64,000 nucleotides of DNA from positions 1,674,001-1,738,000 of the forward strand of contig CP107210.1 in NCBI GenBank assembly GCA_025757985.1. Reading direction: 5' to 3'. A program made the position numbers and the translations under genes. The notes beneath the pieces were generated by a model. It saw nothing but the letters and a program-made list of their open reading frames with translations, ran no database searches and was not told the origin of the DNA. This document shows, one piece after another, positions 25,323-34,165 of this stretch. The stretch is from Oscillospiraceae bacterium. GTDB lineage: Bacteria > Bacillota > Clostridia > Oscillospirales > Ruminococcaceae. Position 1 is the first letter of the stretch. Every line of letters starts with the position of its first letter.

Positions 25323-26696
25323 TCAATCCCGCCAGTCCTCCGGTACGTACGTACACGGCGAAACATCGTAAAATCCATTTATATGAGGTCTTGCCACAGC
25401 TTCCACGCCCATAAAGCCCCACACCCGCCGTCCGGCAGAGTTGGTGATGTTGTTGCAATGCTCCAGATTGAATCTCCCGGCATTGGCAATCATGGCATCG
25501 CTGAATCTACGGGCTTTCAGCGGTGCAAGGGAGTTTTCCTCACACCACATCCGGTAGATTTCATAGAAATCCTTAGAGCTGATGGAAGCATCCGCTTTCA
25601 ATCGGATGTATCCCTCCGACTCCATGAAATCAAAGATATTGTTGTTGTCACGCTTGACCGCTTCCCGGTTTTCCCGGATACGGTCACTCTCCGTGAACTT
25701 AAAGTTGTTGGCAACAAGCCGCTGTAAGCCTTCAAATGCCCACAGGAAGATACCCTCGGCTTCAGCTTTCATCTTCTCTGCAAGGTCAGGATCATCGGCT
25801 CTGTCCATGGGCTTTTCTTTGGTGGTCAGCACAAGCTGTCTGCGGTAAAAACCATCGCTGCGATCATATAGGGCTTGCAGATCACCATTGCTGAATGCCA
25901 GCAACCGGGCAAACATCCAGCCCTGATAACTCTGCTTGCCCTTGCGTTCCAAGTCCATTTTGCCCTGTGCAGTCACGATGGATTTTACATAGTTGGTCTG
26001 ACGCAGAGCTTCCATCCGCATATCATCATCCACGCACAGCAGGATGTGTTCCAGATCGGCACGGGCAAAACGGTTTTCAGAAATCTTCCCGATGCTGCCG
26101 TCTTTCATATTCGTGCCGAAGATGGTGGACAGCACCGCACCGATTTGAGATTTACCCTCGCCACCGTTGCCTTTAATCACCATCATGCGCTGCCCCTTGT
26201 TGGAGGGAATCAGGCAATAGCCGATAAACTCCTGCAAAGTTGGAATGTCCTCGGCGTAAAGCAACCCATCCAGAAAGTTCAGCCAGATCACCGGTGCAGG
26301 AGCATCGGGATTATAGCCGACAGGCAGACGGCTTCGCACGATAGCCGGTCTGCCTTCGGTGAAAGTGCCGTTCAAGAGCAGCGTACCGTTGGCAACATGG
26401 ATGCGATCCTGCTCCGGAGGGAAGTCAGACACCTGCGCTTCCAGTTTCAGCACTTCCAGAATGTTGGTGATCTTCCGTGGGATGTTGTTCACGGCACAAA
26501 ATTTCAGCTTGTCGTAAATCTCCCCACGCAGAGGAAGGTCATCCGTCACTCGACCATCGGGCGTGAAAAAAGCTCCGTTTGCGAAGATGATTCTGCGCTC
26601 ATGCAGAAATTCTTCACAAAACAGAGCTTCGTTGATGTTCTGCCCGTCAAACCAGACAGGAAAATTCATATTAGGCGTTTTCCGGTTCTTCGCCAC
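25323..26696 (-). CDS. P4-type SF3 helicase (primase-associated)
   Basis: DNA helicase of about 457 residues. The start is GTG 26696 after GGAGGT, overlapping the end of the upstream primase gene. It has the D5-N-like region, the Walker A KGNGGEGKSQIGAVLSTIFG, the Walker B LLCVDDDM and the SF3 motif ARLLAFSNGDLQALYDRSDG, followed by a C-terminal winged-helix-like part. Such proteins unwind DNA for element replication together with a primase. The coupling with the CHC2 primase gene suggests that the element replicates as a circle after excision or transfer. Confidence 0.9.
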   Translation of the reverse strand: MAKNRKTPNMNFPVWFDGQNINEALFCEEFLHERRIIFANGAFFTPDGRVTDDLPLRGEIYDKLKFCAVNNIPRKITNILEVLKLEAQVSDFPPEQDRIHVANGTLLLNGTFTEGRPAIVRSRLPVGYNPDAPAPVIWLNFLDGLLYAEDIPTLQEFIGYCLIPSNKGQRMMVIKGNGGEGKSQIGAVLSTIFGTNMKDGSIGKISENRFARADLEHILLCVDDDMRMEALRQTNYVKSIVTAQGKMDLERKGKQSYQGWMFARLLAFSNGDLQALYDRSDGFYRRQLVLTTKEKPMDRADDPDLAEKMKAEAEGIFLWAFEGLQRLVANNFKFTESDRIRENREAVKRDNNNIFDFMESEGYIRLKADASISSKDFYEIYRMWCEENSLAPLKARRFSDAMIANAGRFNLEHCNNITNSAGRRVWGFMGVEAVARPHINGFYDVSPCTYVPEDWRD

Positions 26697-27291
26697 GGTG
26701 CGCCACCTCCTTTTTCTTTCGTGCGGTATACTCTTGCAGAAAAGCAATTTTGTCGTCCTGCATCAGCTTGTCCACCAATGCCACCCGTTCTTCCAGATCA
26801 CCCACCGTCAGCACATCTGCCATATATTCGATATAGCAGTGCATCTGGCAGGCTTCCACAAAACGGTCATCCAGAGCATCTTCCGGTGTCTTGGGTGCGT
26901 ATCGTATTTTCCAATCTTCCAGCAGATGCAGATAATCCGTCAGCACCCGGAAACACAGCATTTCATTCTCCCGGAACTGACGGATATAGGGACGCTTTGG
27001 CTTGACCATAGCTGCGGCAGTGGGCGGTTTCGGGTCAAGCCCGAAGTCCGCAGCCAGCTTTTGCGCTGCTTCATAACTGCTCAGATCGAACAGTCTTGCC
27101 ACAAGGTCGATTACATCCCCCTTGGCTCCGCAGCCGAAGCAGAAGAAATAATCCTCGTTCAGCTTCAAGCTCGGATGCCTGTCGTTGTGGAACGGGCAGC
27201 AAGCCATACCATTGCGGTTGACATTCAGCCCGTAGTGTTTTGCGGCTTGCTTTACGCTGATTGCCGCCTTGATGATTTCATAGATTGTCAT
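26671..27291 (-). CDS. CHC2 zinc-finger primase-like protein
   Basis: A 206-residue protein starting MTIYEIIKAAISVKQAAKHY right after GGAGGTTTTTCT. The CHC2 zinc-binding motif is clear: CCPFHNDRHPSLKLNEDYF with FCFGCGAKGDVIDLV. It lacks the Toprim catalytic domain, so it is a zinc-finger partner that would work with the downstream helicase, as in many mobilizable elements. Its end overlaps the helicase start by 26 bases. It is the first gene of the minus-strand replication and transfer block. Confidence 0.9.
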   Translation of the reverse strand: MTIYEIIKAAISVKQAAKHYGLNVNRNGMACCPFHNDRHPSLKLNEDYFFCFGCGAKGDVIDLVARLFDLSSYEAAQKLAADFGLDPKPPTAAAMVKPKRPYIRQFRENEMLCFRVLTDYLHLLEDWKIRYAPKTPEDALDDRFVEACQMHCYIEYMADVLTVGDLEERVALVDKLMQDDKIAFLQEYTARKKKEVAHRGEEPENA

Positions 27292-27513
27292 AGAAAAACC
27301 TCCGTTCATAGTATTTAGAAAGCACGAAACACCCGCCGTGATTGGCAGGGGTTTGGCTCCTTCTACTATGGTTATGCCGGATTTTTCAAAAAACAGGCTA
27401 ATCGGAGGACAACCCCGTTTCAAAAAACAGGACAACTTATGGATAGATGTAGATTTCTTTACATTAGCATGATAGAATTAAGAAAATGAAAAAACAGGAC
27501 AGGAGGGGCAAGC

Positions 27514-28620
27514 ATGAACCAAGAACTGATGACATTGGATTTTTGGCAGGATACGGTCATATATGAGGGAAAAACACTTCCTGTCGGCGCTCTTGCCTGT
27601 GATGCGCTGAATGTCCCTGCGGATACCATCGCAAAGATGAACGAGCAATGCGAGAAAATCAATCTGCTGCTTGGAATATTAAACGCCGGACAGGATGCTT
27701 CTGCACTCTGTCCTATTGCAACGGAAGCTGCTCTGACGATGCTTGATATTCTCAGTCAAACACCGCCGTTCTCCTATATGAATATCTCAAAGCACAGAGA
27801 ACGGATTGAAAAAGTCTTTACTGTGGACAATGCGCTGAAATATGTGGAGTTTGCCATAAAAGCCGCAACCAATTCTTTGCAATTTGAAGAAATCCAGAAC
27901 TTTGCCGATGCGATGATGCTCCAACGCTATACCGCAGTTTTCGGGCATCTGGCATACTCCCTTGGGGAATACCAAACGGCCATGCTTGATTTTGCAGAAA
28001 AATCAGACGGCAATGAAGCAGAACGCACCGCAGAGGGTTTTGCAAAAATGTTCGGCGACTATTTTCCGCCGGAGTTCTCTATCACGGAGGGCAATGCCTG
28101 GATGTCTACTTTGAATAATTCCGTTCAGTATATATCGGTCATCCGTCCCGGCGAAAAAGTTGCGAAGCTGGTCAAGCGGATGCACTATGTATCCTTTGTA
28201 GGGATGTTCCGGTCTGATCTTTTTGAGGGCTTATGTGTTGGTCATGCCCCGAAAAAATGCAAAATCTGCGGCAAGTGGTTCCTCACCACCAACGCAAGGC
28301 ACACCAAATACTGCGGCGGCTATGCACCGGGGGACAAGCTGCACCGCACTTGCCGACAGATCGGCAACCTGAAAGGCAGAGAACAACGGGAGCTTGCGGA
28401 CGATCATCCGGTGAAACAGATTTATGAGAAACGGCTGAACACCATAAACCGCTATGTGAAGCGTGGTACTCTGGACGCTGATCTTGCAGAGGTTATGAAA
28501 AAGCTGGCAAAGGATAAAATGCTTCGAGCGCTGAGCAATGTCGCCTATGCCAAAGGTGATTACGAAAAAGAGATGGGACAGGCTGCTTTGAAGAAAGAAG
28601 CAAAATTACGGACGAAATGA
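27514..28620 (+). CDS. zinc-ribbon protein (DUF6076-like)
   Basis: A 368-residue protein starting after AGGAGGGGCAAGC. The first 220 residues are helical and unrecognised. A Cys cluster follows: CKICGKWFLTTNARHTKYCG then CRQIG, typical of the DUF6076-like proteins of Bacillota integrative elements. The last 100 residues are basic and helical (HPVKQIYEKRLNTINRYVKR). It reads divergently from the primase, and the 220-base gap should hold promoters for both. Function unknown; DNA or RNA binding is likely from the zinc ribbon. Confidence 0.8.
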   Translation: MNQELMTLDFWQDTVIYEGKTLPVGALACDALNVPADTIAKMNEQCEKINLLLGILNAGQDASALCPIATEAALTMLDILSQTPPFSYMNISKHRERIEKVFTVDNALKYVEFAIKAATNSLQFEEIQNFADAMMLQRYTAVFGHLAYSLGEYQTAMLDFAEKSDGNEAERTAEGFAKMFGDYFPPEFSITEGNAWMSTLNNSVQYISVIRPGEKVAKLVKRMHYVSFVGMFRSDLFEGLCVGHAPKKCKICGKWFLTTNARHTKYCGGYAPGDKLHRTCRQIGNLKGREQRELADDHPVKQIYEKRLNTINRYVKRGTLDADLAEVMKKLAKDKMLRALSNVAYAKGDYEKEMGQAALKKEAKLRTK

Positions 28621-28630
28621 GGAATATGTA

Positions 28631-29338
28631 ATGGCACAGAAATATGATTTAACTGATATTGGGAATGCGCTTAGCCGGGTTATGGACAATCCTATGACCA
28701 AAATAATCCGTTCTGGCTCTATTGGTGTGTTGGGCGTAGTAAACCCAGTTGCGGGAATTGTAGGCGGAATAGGAAATGATCTTCTATCTGAATACAATAC
28801 CTTCAAACTCGGCCATCTACTGAACGGTCTTGCATCTGGCTTTAATCTCGAAAGAAGATTGAACGAGCTTTACAACTATGTAAACTCCAGCCCGGAAAAG
28901 GCTATTATCGTAGCCAATCTGTTCAAACAAACCGTAAATGCAGAATGCCCAAAGGTTTGCGTTATTTATGGTCTAATTCTTGCAAACCATTTAGAAACAC
29001 TTACAGAATTCACGCACGAAGAATTGATTGTCTGTAAAGCTTTGGAAAACGCTACGGATTATGATCTGAAGAATTTCAAAGAAATAATGGAGAACTATCT
29101 TAAGCCAACATCAAATGGAAGAAGAATTGTATTTCCAAAAGACTTTGCAGATATTGCTGCTTTCACCACCACATGCGATTGGTGTGTATATAATAGAATC
29201 TTTGTTTCTCGCACAGCAGAGTGGGGTGAAATGGAAGAAGGCATTTTGGATATGAGCACGTACTATTACGAGGCAAATCCTGCATCTGTTCTTCTGGATA
29301 ATATAAATGCTGCAAGACAAACTTGGAATTATGGTTAA
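28631..29338 (+). CDS. unrecognised 235-residue element protein
   Basis: I do not recognise this protein. The start follows GAGGAATATGTA, ten bases after the zinc-ribbon gene. Residues about 27-52 are Gly/Val/Ile-rich (SGSIGVLGVVNPVAGIVGG), suggesting membrane contact or a glycine-zipper-like segment. The rest is soluble, helical and acidic, with CDWCVYNRIF near residue 183. Base composition is more AT-rich than its neighbours, so it may be a later acquisition. Position between core element genes fits a cargo gene, possibly for defence or immunity, but no motif proves it. Confidence 0.75.
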   Translation: MAQKYDLTDIGNALSRVMDNPMTKIIRSGSIGVLGVVNPVAGIVGGIGNDLLSEYNTFKLGHLLNGLASGFNLERRLNELYNYVNSSPEKAIIVANLFKQTVNAECPKVCVIYGLILANHLETLTEFTHEELIVCKALENATDYDLKNFKEIMENYLKPTSNGRRIVFPKDFADIAAFTTTCDWCVYNRIFVSRTAEWGEMEEGILDMSTYYYEANPASVLLDNINAARQTWNYG

Positions 29339-29373
29339 TTATTCCCGCTGATTACTTAGAAGGGAGGTGCGCT

Positions 29374-30561
29374 ATGCTAAATGATTTTTCGTGGAACATG
29401 ACCGGATACATACCGAAGCACCAAGTTAATCCACACGGTGACGGCATCATCCCCTATGTGGCAGAGCGCATCTTCCAACTGGAACCGGAACCGCCAGCGG
29501 TGGACAGTCTGAATGAATATATCCTGTCTGCTTTGCGGGAAAAGAATTTGCTATATTTTTCGTTCTTTCTGCACCACTACGAAACGCAGCTCAACAAGCG
29601 CATCAAAGGCTTTCTCAGTGTGGACGGCGGCAATCTGTACGACACAGACCGATTTATCGATATAAAGATCTCCTGCCGGGAGCAAATGCTCCAAAAGCTG
29701 ATGGACTATGATCCTGCCAAGGGTGCGGAGTATGCTACATACATCTATCCGTTCATCTGGGATTCTATGCTCCGTTTCCGCATGGGCGAAGAAAAATGGT
29801 CGGTATCCTCTCTGACCAATTACAAAATGGTGCGATCAATGGCGTGGCTGTACCATAACACCAAAGATGCGGTCAACCAGTTTTCCAAGAAGTATAACTG
29901 CGACCTTGCTCTTGCGGAAGAATATCTGAAAGTTGTCCGTGGAATCCGCAACCAGCAGCCGTTCTATATAACGGACGAGGACGGCGAGGAAACAGGCGAG
30001 GATATAGCCCTTGACGATAGCTGGAACTATACCGACATCCTCTGGAACGGCATACAAGCAGAAAAGGTACAGCGGGCATTTGAGAAGCTGAATTACCGGG
30101 AACAGACCTTGCTCGAAAAACGGTTAGCAATCTGTATGACCTGCGGGCGAGTTGACTCATGGAAGAACCGCCCCACTTTTGAAGAATTGGCGATTATGTT
30201 TGAGGGCAGCACAGCCAGCGGTGCAGAGCGAGCCTACCGGAAAGCGGTGGACAAACTGACAGAACTGCTGGTTGCCGAAGGTGCGCTCCATGCTGTCCGG
30301 CTGAAACAGAAAACCAAAACCAAGCGCAAAAAGAAAATCGCCGCCACAATCTACGAATATCAAGCAGACTGCGACGGCGAATGGGGCGAAATTTCAGTTG
30401 ATTTTGAGAACGGCACAGCAGAGATTATCCGACTTGCTGATTGGGATACAATTAAAACGAACTGGTTTGCCAAGGAGGCGATCCGGTATATTTTATCATT
30501 GTCGCCTGATGCTCTTACAAAATATATGCTCGTCCCCCTTGAGCCGCCACTTATATCTTGA
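29374..30561 (+). CDS. sigma-70-like regulator of the element
   Basis: A 395-residue protein starting MLNDFSWNMTGYIPKHQVNP after GGGAGGTGCGCT. It resembles the sigma factor-like proteins of Tn4451-like and Tn1549-like elements. A region-2-like helix set is seen (EYATYIYPFIWDSMLRFRMG, SVSSLTNYKMVRSMAW). A region-4-like part (FEKLNYREQTLLEKRLA, TFEELAIMFEGSTASGAERA) is followed by a basic stretch KQKTKTKRKKKIAAT. The C-terminal 70 residues are a small beta-rich domain. It may direct transcription of element genes such as the Bce cargo that follows. Confidence 0.72.
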   Translation: MLNDFSWNMTGYIPKHQVNPHGDGIIPYVAERIFQLEPEPPAVDSLNEYILSALREKNLLYFSFFLHHYETQLNKRIKGFLSVDGGNLYDTDRFIDIKISCREQMLQKLMDYDPAKGAEYATYIYPFIWDSMLRFRMGEEKWSVSSLTNYKMVRSMAWLYHNTKDAVNQFSKKYNCDLALAEEYLKVVRGIRNQQPFYITDEDGEETGEDIALDDSWNYTDILWNGIQAEKVQRAFEKLNYREQTLLEKRLAICMTCGRVDSWKNRPTFEELAIMFEGSTASGAERAYRKAVDKLTELLVAEGALHAVRLKQKTKTKRKKKIAATIYEYQADCDGEWGEISVDFENGTAEIIRLADWDTIKTNWFAKEAIRYILSLSPDALTKYMLVPLEPPLIS

Positions 30562-30564
30562 ATC

Positions 30565-30626
30565 CTTACAACCACTGTAAGTGGTATTTGCTGTGTTCCC
30601 ATGCTATCATTTTATTACAAATGATA
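30565..30626 (+). promoter_or_regulatory. dyad operator and ribosome-site hairpin before bce cargo
   Basis: TTACA-N5-TGTAA at 30566-30580 lies about 60 bases before the ABC start. Bce-type regulators bind TNACA-N4-TGTAA-like dyads (from memory), so this is a candidate operator. A second hairpin, TATCATTT / AAATGATA at 30605-30626, ends directly before the GGAGG ribosome site and may affect translation. Confidence 0.5.
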
Positions 30627-30638
30627 GGAGGTATTCAC

Positions 30639-31406
30639 ATGAAACCCATTTTGAATATTGAAAATTTAACAAAAATCTATGGCAATGTGCCAAGTCAAAC
30701 AAAGGCACTGAATGGGATCACCTTCCAGGTGATGCCGGGAGAGTTTCTCGGCATTATGGGAAGCAGCGGTTCCGGTAAATCCACACTGCTCAATTGTATT
30801 GCGACTGTGATTCAACCCACAGGTGGAAGCATTCAGGTGGAAGGCGATACTCTGCAATCCCTCAAGGGAAAGGCTCTTGCAGAGTACCGTGGCAAAAAAG
30901 TTGGTTATCTATTCCAGAACTTTGAATTGCTGGACAACCTGACTGGCAGGGAAAACATCCTGCTCCCGACTTCCTTGCATGGGGTATCCGAAGCAGAAAG
31001 CAGCCAGCGGCTGAAGCAGTTGGCTGACTATCTGGAAATCACTGATGTTCTGGATAAGTTTCCGTCCAAGATGTCCGGCGGCCAGCGTCAGCGTGTTGCG
31101 GCAGCAAGGGCTCTGATCTTACATCCCCAAATGATCCTTGCCGATGAACCGACGGGTGCGCTGGATTCTAAGAACGCAAGAAGTCTTATGGAGAAGCTGT
31201 CCGGCCTGAATCGTGACGAACAAGCTACGATCCTGATGGTAACCCATGATTCCAATGCCGCCAGCTTTTGCAAGCGCATTCTGTTCATCCAGGACGGCGT
31301 GATCTTTCATGAGCTTCGGCGTGGAGACGAAAGCCAGCAGGAGTTCTACGGGCGCATCCTGAAGGTGATGGCGCAACTGGGAGGGGGCAGCGCAAATGTT
31401 CTCTAA
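30639..31406 (+). CDS. bceA: Bce-type ABC transporter ATPase
   Basis: ATPase of 255 residues. It has the Walker A GSSGSGKST, Q-loop YLFQNFELLDNLTG, the signature KMSGGQRQRVAAARAL, the Walker B MILADEPTGALD and the H-loop TILMVTHDSN. ATG 30639 follows ATAGGAGGTATTCAC; an ATG 81 bases earlier has no ribosome site. Its end overlaps the FtsX-like permease start by 11 bases. Bce modules move or disarm cell-wall-active peptides such as bacitracin and also sense them, using the transporter's flux to drive the kinase. The peptide for this copy is unknown. Confidence 0.92.
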   Translation: MKPILNIENLTKIYGNVPSQTKALNGITFQVMPGEFLGIMGSSGSGKSTLLNCIATVIQPTGGSIQVEGDTLQSLKGKALAEYRGKKVGYLFQNFELLDNLTGRENILLPTSLHGVSEAESSQRLKQLADYLEITDVLDKFPSKMSGGQRQRVAAARALILHPQMILADEPTGALDSKNARSLMEKLSGLNRDEQATILMVTHDSNAASFCKRILFIQDGVIFHELRRGDESQQEFYGRILKVMAQLGGGSANVL

Positions 31407-33468
31407 TCTCATTCTTCGGAACAGCCACCGCAGCCGAAAGGAAAACGGTCTGTTTTTCAGCTCCCTGGTGATTTCTATTGTTGCCTTTTACATGATTCTT
31501 TCCATCTCCACTCAAGATGTGATGCTCTTTTTGCAGAAAATGGAGAGTGACGCAGTTGACAAACTCCTGCTTCTGATTCCTGCGTTTTATGGGATGACCC
31601 TCGGTATTCTGTTCTTTTTGATCTATTTTGCCTGCAAGTATCAGTTCGAGCGCAGACGGCATGAGTTTGGTGTTTATCTAATGTTGGGGATGCGTAGAAG
31701 TAAACTGTTTGGTATGCTTCTGGCGGAAGATTTCCTGACCAGTATTCTTGCCATGCTCATAGGCTTACCTGTGGCTGTGGTGCTTTCAGAAATTGTCAGT
31801 CTTGTCACCGCCAAGCTGGTAGGCATGGGGATCATCGGTCATCAGTTTTCTTTATCCTGGTCTGCAATTGAATGGACGCTGGCAGGATTTCTGGCAATTA
31901 AGCTGACGGCACTTCTGATTTTGAGTGGACGAATCAGCCGCCAGGAGATCGGTACTTTGCTATCCCAGCCAACGAACCGCCCCAAAAAGCAAATGCCATC
32001 TGTTATCTATGGACTGGCTGCTATATGCGGAAGTGTGATGTTGGCAGTGGCTTACTACATGGCGATTCAGGGAATTGCATGGACAAAGGTAAGTATGATG
32101 GGACTGACTTTGCTGTTGGGCATAGTTGGTACGATGCTGCTTTTCTATGGGATGCGTGCGCTGATTGCTTTGATTGTTAAGAAAGGAAAAGGAAATAAGC
32201 AGCTTCATGTATTTACCTTCCGGCAGATTCAGGAGAATGTTATTCATCAGTCAACCTCCATGGCCATCAGCTCCCTGCTGATTCTGGCGGCGCTGTGTTG
32301 TTTTGGTGCGGGCGTAGGAATTGCAGGAACGAATAGCCTGTCTTCTGGCCATGTAATCGACTATACTTTTGAAGATCATACTGCAGAAGATTCATCGCAG
32401 GTTCTTCCGAATATAAAGGCAGCCCTGAAAGAAAACGGTTTGGAAAATCAATTTTCAGAGCTTTTTGAAATGAGGGTTGGGCGTATTCGCACCACAGAAG
32501 ATTATGATAATGCCTACAGCATGGACGCTGTTATGGACTCTCTTCGGAGCCTGCCCCAGTCGGAAGACCGGGATGTCCTTCTGAACAATCTTGGTTATGC
32601 CACATACCCATATTTGATTTGTTTATCGGACTATAATCGTTTGTTGGAATTGTCCGGCAAACCGGCTCTCCAATTAGGCGAAAAGGAGGCCGCTGTCTAT
32701 ATTGATACAGAGTTTACTACGGTAAGCCGTACCGCAATGCTGAACCAAGTATTGGCCGGACAGCCCAAGGTGGAACTGGATGGTAGTCCGATTCATCTTA
32801 CAGGAGAGGTTCAGTCTGTGAATTTGGTCACGGACCGTTCTATAACCTTGTCCTTTGCATTGATTCTTCCGGATGAAGCATTCCTATATTATAGCCAGGG
32901 AATGTATGATACCTATGTCAATGCGGTGCTCAGTGAGCAGGCTCTGGATGGAAATAGCCTTATGACTGCATATTTGGATTTGAACGAGAAGCTGGACGAA
33001 ACTGGCATTGAATATGAAAGCTATCTTCAGAATATAGGTCGTCAGCTTTTCTACACCATAGCATCCAGTTATATTACCCTCTATCTTGCGATTGTTTTCC
33101 TGGTAGTTGCCAACACCATCGTGGGTGTTCAGTTCCTGATGAGTCAGCAGAAAACCGGGCGCAGATACCAGACCCTGATCCGCCTGGGAGCTACTTACGA
33201 AACCCTTTGCCAGTCTGCTGGAAAGCAAATTACCTGGTTTATGGGACTTCCTGTATTGGTTGCGGCTGTCAGCAGTCTGTTTGGAGTCAGGGCGTTATTT
33301 ACAGGGATACTCTCGTCCCGAACCCGTGGGACAGTGTCTGAAATGCTGCTTGTATCTGCTGCTATGATTTTACTACTTTGCGTGATAGAATATATTTATA
33401 TGAGAGTGGTCAAGCGCTCCAGTGATCGGTATTTGCTGACACTGATGCAGCCGCAGAGAGAAGAATAA
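31396..33468 (+). CDS. bceB: Bce-type FtsX-like permease
   Basis: A 690-residue membrane protein with the BceB layout: one N-terminal helix, paired helices in FtsX-like repeats and a large outside loop of about 200 residues (about 310-530), then three C-terminal helices (TLYLAIVFLVVANTIVG, FLMSQQKTGRRYQTLIRLG). The big loop is the peptide-sensing part in this family. It starts inside the ATPase gene end and is followed two bases later by the regulator frame, so all four genes form one operon. Confidence 0.92.
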   Translation: MFSNLILRNSHRSRKENGLFFSSLVISIVAFYMILSISTQDVMLFLQKMESDAVDKLLLLIPAFYGMTLGILFFLIYFACKYQFERRRHEFGVYLMLGMRRSKLFGMLLAEDFLTSILAMLIGLPVAVVLSEIVSLVTAKLVGMGIIGHQFSLSWSAIEWTLAGFLAIKLTALLILSGRISRQEIGTLLSQPTNRPKKQMPSVIYGLAAICGSVMLAVAYYMAIQGIAWTKVSMMGLTLLLGIVGTMLLFYGMRALIALIVKKGKGNKQLHVFTFRQIQENVIHQSTSMAISSLLILAALCCFGAGVGIAGTNSLSSGHVIDYTFEDHTAEDSSQVLPNIKAALKENGLENQFSELFEMRVGRIRTTEDYDNAYSMDAVMDSLRSLPQSEDRDVLLNNLGYATYPYLICLSDYNRLLELSGKPALQLGEKEAAVYIDTEFTTVSRTAMLNQVLAGQPKVELDGSPIHLTGEVQSVNLVTDRSITLSFALILPDEAFLYYSQGMYDTYVNAVLSEQALDGNSLMTAYLDLNEKLDETGIEYESYLQNIGRQLFYTIASSYITLYLAIVFLVVANTIVGVQFLMSQQKTGRRYQTLIRLGATYETLCQSAGKQITWFMGLPVLVAAVSSLFGVRALFTGILSSRTRGTVSEMLLVSAAMILLLCVIEYIYMRVVKRSSDRYLLTLMQPQREE

Positions 33469-33487
33469 TTTGGAAGGAGGTGCTGTC

Positions 33488-34165
33488 ATGAAAAGAATTG
33501 CTGTTGTGGAAGATGAAGTCTATATGCGGGAAGAACTCTGCGATATGCTCCAAAAGGACGGCTATCTTGTGGAGGCAATTACCGAGTTTGAAGATGCCGC
33601 TCGGCTCTTGGCAGCCCTCCGCCCTGACCTTGTGATCTTAGACCTGAACTTGCCGGAGATCAGTGGCTTTCAAATCTGCCAGGAGCTAAAGAATAAAACT
33701 GCTATCCCCGTCCTGGTGCTGACTTCCAGAGATCAGGTAAAGGATGAACTGCAAGCGTTCCAGTTGGGTGCCGATGAATATTTGACGAAGCCGTGCAGAA
33801 AAGATCGACTTCTTGCCAGGGTATCCAATATTCTCAAAAGGTATGAAGGCCGTACCAATCTCATAGAGGGACCAGATTTCCTGTTAGACCAGCAGACCTA
33901 CACGCTTTATATTCATAATACCTCTGTGGTGCTTCCAAAAAATCAGGGAAAACTGTTGGTCGCTCTTTTGTCCGGCGGCGATGCTCTGGTCACGACGGAG
34001 CAGCTTTGCATGGCACTATGGGGAACCACGGAATACATAGATGAAAATGCCTTGCAGGTTAACCTAACCCGGCTGAAAAAAACGATGTCCGCCCTTGAAA
34101 TGAAGCAGCGAATCGTTGCAGTTCGAGGAATGGGCTACCGTTTGGAAGCGGAGGTGTCTCTATGA
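33488..34165 (+). CDS. bceR: Bce-type OmpR-family response regulator
   Basis: A 225-residue regulator. The receiver domain starts KRIAVVEDEVYMREELCDML, with phosphorylated D52 in ILDLNLPE. The C-terminal winged helix shows ALQVNLTRLKKTM and VRGMGYRLE. ATG 33488 follows GGAGGTGCTGTC; the frame is open six codons further back. It overlaps the kinase gene by four bases (ATGA). It should bind the dyad ahead of the ABC genes. Confidence 0.93.
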   Translation: MKRIAVVEDEVYMREELCDMLQKDGYLVEAITEFEDAARLLAALRPDLVILDLNLPEISGFQICQELKNKTAIPVLVLTSRDQVKDELQAFQLGADEYLTKPCRKDRLLARVSNILKRYEGRTNLIEGPDFLLDQQTYTLYIHNTSVVLPKNQGKLLVALLSGGDALVTTEQLCMALWGTTEYIDENALQVNLTRLKKTMSALEMKQRIVAVRGMGYRLEAEVSL

